A stretch of DNA of 64,000 bases from assembly GCF_012489685.1 (NCBI RefSeq), contig NC_080041.1, positions 32,477,780 to 32,541,779 on the forward strand. Direction: 5' to 3'. Source of the stretch: Lotus japonicus. Taxonomy: Eukaryota; Streptophyta; Magnoliopsida; Fabales; Fabaceae. Each line of letters begins with the position of its first letter. Within the stretch, counting starts at the first letter, position 1. This document shows, piece by piece, positions 12,142 through 22,428 of this stretch. Below the pieces are notes generated by a model. That model was not told the DNA's origin. It searched no databases and worked only from the letters and a program-made list of their open reading frames with translations. A program made the position numbers and the translations under genes.

Positions 12142-13516
12142 ATGGTAACATCTACGCAATATGAAAGATTTTCAAAGGATTTTGTCATGGGAGGAGTTGC
12201 AGCAATCATATCAGAGAGTGCAGTGGCACCAATTGAGAGAGCCAAGCTTTTATTGCAAAACTGAAATGAATTGATCAAAAGAGGACGACTCAAAAAACCA
12301 TACCTGGGTGTGTCAAATGGCTTTAAAAGGGTTTTCCTGGAAGAGGGTCTGATTGCTTTTTTGGAGAGGTAACCGGGCCAATGTTATAAGATATTTCCCC
12401 ACACAGGTGAGTTATTCACTTTACTGACATTCTGATTACTGTTCAAGAACTGTATCCCCACATACACCATTTTAATCTCCTCTTTCTTTCAAGATATCAT
12501 ACACATTATCTTTGAAGAAAAGAAAAGAAATCAAAAGAATGAACATGACATGTTATGTGGGATGCTGATATGTAGTTATATACCATTAAATGTATCAGGT
12601 AATTATTTCTTGTGCAGCTCACTAAAAAATAAAAATGGGCATCACATAATAGCCGTAAATTCTTGTGTTCATGGGTTTTATATTTGTTGTCATCCATTGA
12701 TTTTAGATATTAAAGTAAGACGAATATTTGATAACTTCTCTTCCATCCTAGCCTTTTGTCTGCCTAATTCACTATTAAATTGAAAATTATATATCTCAGA
12801 GCCTAGACTAATCGCATTTTCTTATACATAGTTATTTTATGGCATGATATAATATGTACCTGACAAATAATCACATTCTTTGATATGTGATCATGTCCAA
12901 TTTGTAGTTTTGTACATTATTCCCCCTGAACATGCTTTGTGTTTTTCCTGTCATCACATGTGAAATATCATTAGCTGGGCATCTGCGCTTATATAAAATA
13001 GTGGCTCATACATATAGAAGAGAAACCATTAATTTGACTGCTTTCTATTCCCATCAACTCATGTGATCATGTTTCTCAAATAATGATTTTCTTTTATGTA
13101 TTAGAAATAGTATAGTGTTTGAGCAAAGAGTTAATTGGTCTATAGGCTTTCAATTTTGCATTCAAAGGTTACTTCAAAAGCATCTTTGATAGTCCAAAAA
13201 GAAAGACGGGCAAATTAAATGGTTTGCTGGGAATGTGGCTTCAGGCAGTGCGGCAGGAGCGACTACTTCACTGCTTTTGTATCATTTAGACTATGCACGT
13301 ACGCAATTGGCTATTGATTCACTGGAGTGCCGTGCTACTGATCAGCGCCAGTTTAAAGGAGTAGTTGATGTTTACCATAAAACCTTATCAATTGACGGAA
13401 TTGCTGGCTTGTACAGGGGATTTGGGGATTCAATATTAGGAATCACCATGTATCGAGGGATGTACTTTGGGATCTATGACACTATGAAGCCCCTTGTTTT
13501 AGTTGGGCCTTTTTAG
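12142..13516 (+). pseudogene. Captured fragment of an ER-type ADP/ATP carrier gene
   Basis: Two exons with an intron are kept: 12142-12406 (donor GTGAGT at 12407) and 13146-13516 (donor GTAAGC at 13517). The first has the mitochondrial-carrier signature [11 protein letters not shown] (consensus Px[DE]xx[KR]). The second carries [20 protein letters not shown] and YRGFG...[11 protein letters not shown]. The GSAAGATTS and YRGMYFG wording fits plant ER-ANT1-like carriers better than mitochondrial AACs. It is disabled: a TGA replaces a Gln-type codon after LLLQN (about 12262), an extra T shifts the frame near 12360, and one base is missing near 13200. The third part of the carrier (last pair of helices) is absent. 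Retained intron means DNA-level capture, not a retrocopy. Confidence 0.88.
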
Positions 13517-14739
13517 GTAAGCATTACTACTTTTATAGAAAAGGTCTATAATTCACAGCCAACCAAAAAACATGTAGTTGATACTCTATACTTTTAACTG
13601 ATTTTTTAGTGTAATCTGTTTGATCTGTTCCACGGGGTATGTTGCCAAATACAAACATTTACCCTGGATTCTGCTAGCTATATTGATGCTTAATGCTGAA
13701 CTCTTGATTGTAGCTGTATTTTACAAATTCTTTTGCCAAATTTTAAACCTTCTACACCTAGATAAATGGCAATGTCTGAATAATTAGAAAAATAATATAG
13801 CATTTTATTATGTCCAAAATGACACATACTAACATTTAAAATATTGATTTTCTCATTTTATGTTGATGTTTTTTTTTTAAGTTCATTTTATGTTGATGTT
13901 GATGTTATATTAATTATAGTAAGTGGATGGCATTGTTGTGCTATGTCTTTGACTCTTTTCCCACCGTTTCTTATGCTCAGCAGCAACTTTGATGATCTTA
14001 TTAAAATTGGTAAAATGGTAAACTTCACAATCTTTATAAATTTAAATGCTTTGTTTAACCAAAAAATATTTTATATGATCTATATAATATATTTTTTTTG
14101 TATATAGAACATAAGTAATATACTTAAACGGTGCAAACAAAGACTATAACTTGTGGAGTCCTGGTGACAGAGTCTTTTTATAAGGCCTCCCGTGTACAGG
14201 GTTCGAAGCATACCCAGTGCAATTTTGAGAAATAGTTTTACATTATTATTCTTTTACCTAGCATGCTGGGCAAATGTGTATAATTTCCAAATTTTTATCC
14301 CTATTTAAATATTTGTTTTATTTATTTGACATCTCATCATCTACATATTTTTAAACAGTTTTATTAAAAGGTATATATATGAGAACAGCTATATATATTT
14401 TTAAACAGATTTTATCCCTATGTATATATGTGTGGAGAGAATACAAAATTGAGAAGCAAATTTTTAAAATATTGACATAACTCATAATAAATTTCTAATA
14501 TTCATATTATATGAATTAATTGAATCTTTGATTTTTCTTATGAACATATGCGTGTATTATTGATTAATAAGTATTTAATTTAGGTATTGAAATTTTATTG
14601 AGACATGTGAAAAAAAAAATCTAGCTCTACCACTGGTCATTATGTGTATAGGTTAACTAGTTTTGATGAGTGTTTCGAGTGAAAGGTTTGTTCTAGACCA
14701 CCTTACTTTAATGTTATATTTCACTACCAACGTGTGATT

Positions 14740-16090
14740 TCCATCACCACCACCACTGCTATTTCCACCACCACCTTTGCCATCTACCGCTAAGTCACGC
14801 CCGAAACGACCTCCATCACTACCGACATCAGTAGTGATTGACAACGCTAGCGACTGTCAGAGTCGTTGATACCGTAAGGGCCACTTAGGCATGTGCCTTA
14901 GATCCCAAAACAAAACAAAAAATTAGTACTATAAATAGAAGATTAATATATTAAGTTTCTTTAAGATTATTGTCGATTGAAAATCACTTTAACATTTTCA
15001 CCTTAAGCCCCAAAATGTCTATACACGGCTCTGGCGACAGTAAAGGTGGCGACTACGTTAGTGAAGGTGGTAAAGGCGACGACTACGACTGTAAGAATGT
15101 TGGTGATGGTGGTGGCAATGATGAAGGTAGGGGAGGTAGTTTCGTTGATAGTGGTAACGGAAGCAGTGTAGGTTGGGGTGGTAGTGACAACACATTAGGT
15201 TTCGTTTGATATGTTGTTTTATGCATGACCATATAAGTTATCACCACTAACGCCACCTCGACACCTCCACCATCGCACTCTTACACTGCCACCACCCTCT
15301 ACAACCACTATACGACCACAACTGCCACCACCACCACCATCACCTTACAACACGACCAATACTGCAACAACAACCTCCTACAACACTTTCACCACCACAA
15401 TACCCTCCACCACCACCCTCCACCCCCAAAATCGGCTCCACAACCCTCCACCAACAACGTCATCGTCACCTACATAACTTACCACCACAACATATTTAAA
15501 AGAGTTTGTTTGGATATTAAGGGTTATTTAAACCAATAAATATGCCTTAACCAAAGTAACTAAAATAATGTCATTCATATTTAAATAAACTTATAGAGGT
15601 GATGGTGGTCATGGCTATTGAGGTGGTGGTGATGTAGTCGTGGAAGCGACCATGGTTGTGGTGAACGGTTGTGATGGAGGTGATGGTAGAGATGGTGGTG
15701 GTGGTGGTGGTGTTGGAGGGTGGCGGTCGCAGTAGAGGTGACGGTGGTGGAGGCAATGACGGTGGTGGTGGAAATGGAGTGGTGGCGGTGGTGGTGACAG
15801 TGGTCGTGCAGGTGGCGACGATGTGGTGGTGGCCGATTGTGGTGGTGGAGGGTGGCGATAACAGTAGGTGATGGTGGTGGTGGCAATGGAGTGGTGGCAG
15901 TGGTGGTGACGGTGGTCGTGCAAGTGGCAACAATGTGGTGGAAGTGATGGTAGAGGTGGTGGTGGAGGGTGGCGGTAGTAGTGGATGTGATGGCGGTGGT
16001 TATGAAGGTGGTAGTGATCGTGCCGGGGGTAACGATGGTGGTAGTGGACGGTTGTGGTGGACATGATGGTAGAAGTGGTGGTGGTGGTGG
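14740..16090. repeat. GGT/ACC-rich minisatellite-like block with strand switches
   Basis: Within the MULE, the plus strand is ACC-rich at 14740-14800 and 15240-15470 and GGT-rich at 15040-15200 and 15600-16095. The opposite polarity means the segments can pair as imperfect hairpins. Long open frames here (His/Thr/Pro or Val/Gly) are by-products of the triplet repeat. Confidence 0.75.
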
Positions 16091-17147
16091 AGGATAAAGG
16101 TGATGTCTCTACATTTTATTTAAAAAAAACTCACTCGTTTAACTTTTTACTTAAAAGTCACTTTTTTTATATTTTCTTTGTAAAAAAAATAAGTAACTTA
16201 TATTTTAAGAGCTTAAAAGTCACTTTCAAACAAAAAAAAAGAGCTTAAAAGTCAAAAATAAATTGGGCCAAACACTACCTTCATCCTTAAATTTAATATC
16301 CAAGTCAACACAAATTTTCGTGGATCTTTTTTTTTGACAGTAAATTTCCGTGGATCTTGCCTTGCTTCCACTGTAAGTATCTCAACCATGTAACTATTTT
16401 TTAAAAAACAAAACATGTAACATGTATATTAAGTTTCCGTTTTAAAAGAGACATCAAATCCTTTATCATATATATCTCAGTGTTTCCATGAATCTCAACC
16501 ATGTATCCTTTTTCATTTACCCCAAATCAAGTGCGTTACAGATTTCAATTGATTCACTTAGATTCTCATTCTCAAATCCTCATTATGAATTTCAAACAGA
16601 TACCTAAAATTTACCAAATATTGCTTCAGAAAAATCCTCAATTTTTTCAAATCCTCAACTTTGAAAAATAGTTTCTGTACTCATTATACTGTGTCACAGA
16701 AAATCTGATAAAGTGGCTACAAGGTATGTTCTAAGGCATTGTGATTTCTTGATGTGTGCTCTTCGGTCACATAGAAAACGTGTTCTGCAGCAGCTCCTAA
16801 GGTTGCAGAAAAAATAAACAGCAAAACAGGGAACCAGATGAGGCGAAAAACAACTCTGCTCGAAAAACAGCTCCTTAGCATCATAAAAAGAGAGGTCATG
16901 TGAGATTCCACCTGCTGAATATGCTCAAAACCCAGCCAAGGAAAACAAGAAATTAGCAACTAGGATATTAGAAACAAACTCTTACAAGTGAGTAGATAGT
17001 ACAAATAAAAAGTAACAGAACAGTACCTAGAGTCAAAAAAAGAAGAAGAAGAAAGCACAAAAGAATAACAAAACATGGTACTCAAAACAGAAACATAAAA
17101 ACGTAGGTAAAAATATCACCATACTTGTTTGCTTCATCACATGCCAT

Positions 17148-17803
17148 CGGAAACTCAGAGCCAGGATTAACACCATTCTTACTACAAAGTAATTGAACAA
17201 AGACACTTCAATGAAGCATTTTATCGAACAGCTTAAGGGCATCATAAAAATCAGATTGTACAAATGTAGAAATGCAACGCCACAATTGCAGAAAAGAAAC
17301 TAGACTCATATTAAAGTCTTAAAATTCCATGGAAACAATCAACCACTGAAATAAAAACAGTATAGAAAAATTGAAATTGTAAACTGTGTAAACAACTGAA
17401 TTGAAGAAAAACAAACCGGTTCAAGAAGGACGTAAGAAGAAGAGGCAAACGACTTTGGCATGCTGGTTAGAGAAGCGTCCACCACCACACCACGTCGATC
17501 TAGGTCGCGGTTGCCGCCGGCAAAGGGAAGAACGTTTTTTTTTTTCTTTTGAAACTAAAGGAAGAACGTGAAAGAGGATTGTGGGTATATTTTTTAATTT
17601 TTTAAAAAAGGAGGAGTACTAAGCTATTAGCTAAATTAGTAGGGGTTGTTCTAGAATTAAATTAAATAATAAAATATATATTACGAAAATAAAATATTAA
17701 AAGTGATGTGGATAATAACGTGCCACGTGTCACAATATAACTGGTACAACAAGGTCATGGGTGATATATCCCAAAACTGAGCATGGGTTATTTAGACAAC
17801 CCC
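17148..17803 (-). repeat. Right terminal inverted repeat of the MULE
   Basis: It is the inverted partner of 10902-11555 and ends GGGTTATTTAGACAACCCC, next to the TATTAAGAC duplication. Confidence 0.9.
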
Positions 17804-17812
17804 TATTAAGAC

Positions 17813-18514
17813 TGATGTAGGGATGATATTAATTTTTTGTACATCCAAATCTTAAAAATATGTCACGTCAATCAATTAAATTAAGTAAAAATCGCTTCTC
17901 CCACGTCTTAAAAATCTGGTTAGTTAACCATGTAGTTTACTTTTTTCCAAGAGTAATTATATTCATCATTTAGTTTATTTAAAAAAATAAAATCATTTTG
18001 TTTCTGAGTAAATTATGGCAACAAATACTAGTATAAATTCTATCTATTTATTTATAATAAGGTATTTTGTATTTAGAGAAAATGCCTTCTCCTTATGAAA
18101 CAATCAGAACAAAATAAAATAAAAACACGAGGAAAATAAAAACACAAGGAAAATACCATTATATTCTCGAGTCAACAAACCCCCATACTAAAACAACAAA
18201 AGATGATTGGTTGATGATTTTGTGTATGTGCTTGTTAGTGATCATGAAATAACTGAAAGGTTGGTAGTCCGAATGGGACCTGAAGCATAACCCTATCTAT
18301 CACTCATGTTGGTAGTCACTCCCTCACCGTGGTTAATATTTTTAGGTAAAGGTTTAAGGTGTGCTTAGGACGAGTCAAGTTTGAGACATGCCGAAGTTAT
18401 TCAGCCATGGTAGCTGTTAGTGAGTAGAAGGTGAGAAGTAACAAGTGTATGATATAGTGGAGAAGTTGAATAATATCTAGATGACGATGTACTCGTCATT
18501 ACCGTCGTTTTGAC
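17813..18514. other. Intergenic or decayed retroelement sequence
   Basis: No coding sequence was recognised. Positions 18110-18150 hold two copies of a short AAAATAAAAACACRAGG unit. The stretch just before 18515 could be the 3' internal end of a gypsy element, but no pol was found. Confidence 0.4.
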
Positions 18515-21066
18515 TGTAATATTGCTAGGATTACTTTCGAACGGCTTTTAGGTGAAAATCGGCTCGATAGCGGTGATGAGTTGGCGAATCGAGTCGGAGA
18601 TGACGATTTTGTGGGCCACACCTTATGGGGAGATTATGGGCATGGTTCTAAGGATATTCCATGAGTGAATATTCCTTTTTATTTTTATTTTTTTAGGGTT
18701 TTATTTAAATAAAATGAGTTTTTATTTAAATAAAATGTATTTAATTATTTTTAAACTATGGTTTATTTATAAAATTAATTCTGAAAATATTTTTGAGGTA
18801 TTATGGAAGTGATGCACAAAATTTTGGAGCCAAAATCATTGATAAGGTTTTTGAATTCAAAATTTGATGCATTAAGGAGGGAAATTGTGTAATTGATGCA
18901 TTAATTCTTTTTGGTTTTATTTAAATTATTATTTTTAAATATTTTTGGAGAAAATATGCTGAAGATTGTGAGGTTGGACGGCCAAGAGCCTTGGAGGAGA
19001 ATTAAGGAGACTTCTTTTCCAATTATTTCCTTATTTAACTAGGTTTTTATGAAATGAGTGATTTAAGGGATTGATTCTTTTAACTTTTAATTAATAGATG
19101 ATGAATATTTACACTTTTGAAACCTTTAAGGATCTTCTTTATATCTGATTTACAAACGTTTGGATTCAGCTTTAAATATTTAAAAAGCTAAGGATTTAAA
19201 TGATAGTTTTAAAAGGGATTTAATTAGGAAATAAGCCAAATTTTGAGGATTCAATCAAGAAAGGTTGGAAGAGTCTATAAACCCTAGAATGAGCTGAAAA
19301 TTTCGTGGATATGAGCCTCTTCTTGGGGAGAAAGAAAATCATTTAATGTTTGGCTCTCACACCTCACTATAAATAGAGTCTTTCCCCCTCTCATTTCTTC
19401 ACATCCAAGAGCTCTCCTCTCCTCTCTTAGTGTGTGAGCTCTCTCTCCCTCTCTTGATCTTCTTTTTATTTTTCTTGTTCTTAGTTTAGTTTCTAAGCCT
19501 TGAGCAAGGTCATTCTCAATATGCTCTATGGTTGCAGCTTAAGTTGATCTGCCAAATCCAGAAGAGAATGATTTTAATCGAGTTGCTTAGAGATGTTTGG
19601 GAATATGTGGATTTTTCTTAAAGAATTTATTGATGTTTGTATGATGTTCTTATGATCTTTAAAAAAATGATTTTAGAAATGAGGTTTTGATCTTACGAAA
19701 GAGGAAGTTTTGGTTTTTTCGAGATTTTAAGGAGATATTTTCGAAAATATGGGGAAGGGATATACTATAGCTAACGATTGACTAATTCGTAACATTACTC
19801 TGTCCGTTCGTTGGTAGGACCTTTTTGAGTGTAGACCTAGCTTCAAGGAGCAACCCGAGACTTTTAGGAAAGCGTACCTTCGAGGTAAGGGCACTTCGGC
19901 CTCAGCTTAAATAAATTGTTTGTGATTGTGATTGTTAGAAAGCATGATACTAGGACTATCGATGATATTAGTGCTAGATATGCTATATGATGATGATGTA
20001 CTAAATGTTAGCTAGTGTTATTATGAACATGTTTATGTGCCCAAGATGTTAACTACATTTATTGTTATGCATGCAAGTTACTATGTTATGATATTTTGTT
20101 CATATCAGATGAACGTAAAAGGCTTAGGGCCTAGTGATGACGACTGACTTGCATGGCATGCGTATGTGGGCCAAGTGACCTGGAGTGGGCTTCGTTGACC
20201 ACAGCTTGTGATCTGGACTGGGCTAGTCGGTGGTGACGTTCAGGGGATGGACCTGAACAAAAGACGAATGTGAAACGACGGTGCGTTGGAGAAGTCCAAC
20301 CTCGATCATCAAGCTGTTGGGCAGCGGTGCGTTGGAGGTGTCCAACTCCGATCGTGGAGTTATGTAAGTCCTGCCTTTCCAAGAGGGATTGACTTAATGG
20401 ATATTCGAAACGTCTGCATGCATGTGCACGAGCATTGACTAACAATAACTTAGAACTATGAGTTAGTTCCCCGTAATTGTGAACTTAAGAGCTAAATATA
20501 GTTCCCTTATGTGTGAATGTTAGTTTGAGGCAGGACTTGTGATTGGTAGGGAAGCATACCCTACCTATGATATGTGTGTGTTAGAAGTTGACCTTTGTTG
20601 GTTTCCTTGTTTGTTGTTTGGGGCGCTTAACGCATAGATGACAAGCATGCGTGTGATCAGTCGAGATGCGACCATATACCTGCTTGATGTGGACGACGAT
20701 AAGGCTCGAGGCATCAACCGTGCGACTGATGGTTCCACTAAGGGATAGGCGAGAGCAGAGGATGCGAGGAAGCGAGACGATGTGATGCGAGCGTTGGAGG
20801 AGGCCTTGGAGATCATGCAGCCTATGAGTCGGGTATTGAGTGTGATAATTGAGTTTGTACTTGGGGGTTAGCCGAGTTTGATTTGAAAGAATCATTGTAC
20901 GCTTCCAAAGCTTTTATTAATGAAATGAATTATTCAGTCTATTTCTCAAGTTACTACTTCTTTATTATTAAGCTATGTTTCAAAAAGGTTTTTATTTCGG
21001 CTAAAATTCGTCCACGTTTTTCGAAAAATATTAATAAATTGACCCCCGAGATTTAGGGATGTTACA
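18515..21066 (+). mobile_element. Probable solo LTR of a long-LTR gypsy element
   Basis: The segment begins TGTAATATTG and ends GATTTAGGGATGTTACA, a common end of plant chromovirus (Tekay-like) LTRs. It has a strong TATA box (TATAAATAG at 19368-19376) followed by a pyrimidine-rich leader, as in a U3-R-U5 layout, and no coding frame. The flanking pentamers (TTGAC and TTCGT) do not match, so the boundaries or the solo-LTR reading may be wrong. Confidence 0.5.
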
Positions 21067-21423
21067 TTCGTGTTTTGGAAGTGGTCACCACACATGTTCA
21101 AATCATCAAATCATTCAAGTCATACAATCCTAACAATTTATTTGCACGTTAAGGGTTCGTTTGGTGGACAGGATATGATAGTAATCATATTCTGTTGTTA
21201 TCTGGTGTTTATTTGCACGTTAAGGATCTGTTTGGTGTACTTTGGAGAAATCAATATTTTTAATAATATTTATTTAATTTATTTAACCTCTATTTTTAAT
21301 TTTTTATCACTTGTCAAAACTAAGTTAAAAACAATTGATTGACTACATAATTTTAATTAAAATAGACTCCCTTAAAAAATAAGCTAATCAACAAAATTAA
21401 TTTACTAATAGTTATTTTAAAAC
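21067..21423. other. Short intergenic spacer with a 70-bp repeat
   Basis: TTTATTTGCACGTTAAGG occurs near 21138 and again near 21208, each time followed by a TTTGGTG-type word. This could be a small insertion scar. No gene was seen. Confidence 0.4.
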
Positions 21424-21745
21424 TGTTCCATGCTAGAACATAGAGAGGGAAGGTAGTACCCAAAGTATGAGGACGGTGATGAGAATGCTTAGAGAGAGAG
21501 GCTCTAACCGCTTAGAGAGAGAAAATGTAACTGAATTTCAATGTTATTATTATTCCGAATGAGCTAAGAGTCCCTTGGCAATTGGTATTTTCCTCCTATT
21601 TATAGAGGTGGGGTTGGGCTTTGGCGCCTCTAACTTACCCAAGTGGGCCAGTTGGGCCTCGAGAAGGGAGGCCCAAGATCATGGTGCGTTCCCCGCCCAA
21701 GGTCAGGTTTCCTGGGCGAGGGACCCTGGGGTCTCGCCCAGTCCA
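21424..21745 (-). repeat. 3' LTR of element A
   Basis: On the minus strand it starts TGGACTGGGCG and ends CATGGAACA, similar to the element B LTR (TGGTCTAACATGGGCG...ACCGGAACA). A TATA box, CTATAAATAGG, is at about 21593-21609. The 16 bases just outside the start, GTGTCTTGTGGACTTG, match element B (GTGTCTTGTGGGCTTG), which fixes the boundary. Confidence 0.7.
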
Positions 21746-22428
21746 CAAGTCCACAAGACACCGAGCTCGAAGCATGAGAGCTAAGTGTGTCTTTAAACAA
21801 AAAACAAGGCAACATCCCTAAGAATACTGACAAAGACCTAAAAAATCTTAAGAATCTAGAAGTGAAAAACAATGGCCAACATGGCCTGGTAAATAAAGCC
21901 TTTACAATCAACACTCTGGATCTTCAGTCGTGCCCTCCTCTTCCAGGCGATCCAAGTCCACAAGCAGGCTTGTGGCGAAGGCTTCTAGTCCGCCCGCCTT
22001 AACATGGTTACGCACGTGCTTTGAATCGTGGTACCCTGTCGCGTGTTGCGTCCATCCCACGCGCCAAGCCTTGAAATAACGCCAGGGTCGGTGAATCCCC
22101 AAAATTTCAACCGCTACCTTTGACATGTCCCTTCTAGTCACATCACAACTTTAACAATTTGAATTTCGACCAATCGGCAGCAACCGTTGCGGCTTTCATT
22201 TAATGCAACACCCCCGCTTCCCCAAAATCTGTGTCACGTCTCCCGAGGTAATCATTCCACCTTTGCCCTGATGAGACACGTTCTCCCAACCGCCTCTTAT
22301 CCTAACCTTTAAATTCAACTTCTTTCTCTCACTTGCCACTTTTGAAACCCTCCACAGCCTTGCAAAGCTAACCAAGCTATTACCTCAGCATCTTCTCCTC
22401 TTCCGTCTCAGTTCCTTTCTGCAAAAAG

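Larger units (their letters stand above)
10902..17803. mobile_element. Mutator-like element (Pack-MULE type) with long TIRs, 6.9 kb
   Basis: The element begins GGGGTTGTCTAAATAACCC and ends with its reverse complement. It is flanked by a perfect 9-bp duplication, TATTAAGAC, at 10893-10901 and 17804-17812, the diagnostic length for Mutator transposition. Terminal inverted repeats run about 10902-11555 and 17148-17803. No MuDR-type transposase was seen, so it is non-autonomous. Inside are a broken ADP/ATP-carrier gene fragment (12142-13516), a GGT/ACC-rich block, and other sequence. High TIR similarity suggests a fairly recent insertion. Confidence 0.92.

Noticed and set aside
15571..16064. Long minus-strand open frames rich in His, Thr and Pro
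   Set aside because: They arise from the GGT/ACC triplet repeat, overlap in several frames, and have no domain.
16717..16959. 80-codon minus-strand frame with a hydrophobic stretch inside the MULE
   Set aside because: No recognisable family; may be intron sequence of a captured gene. Kept out of the gene list.
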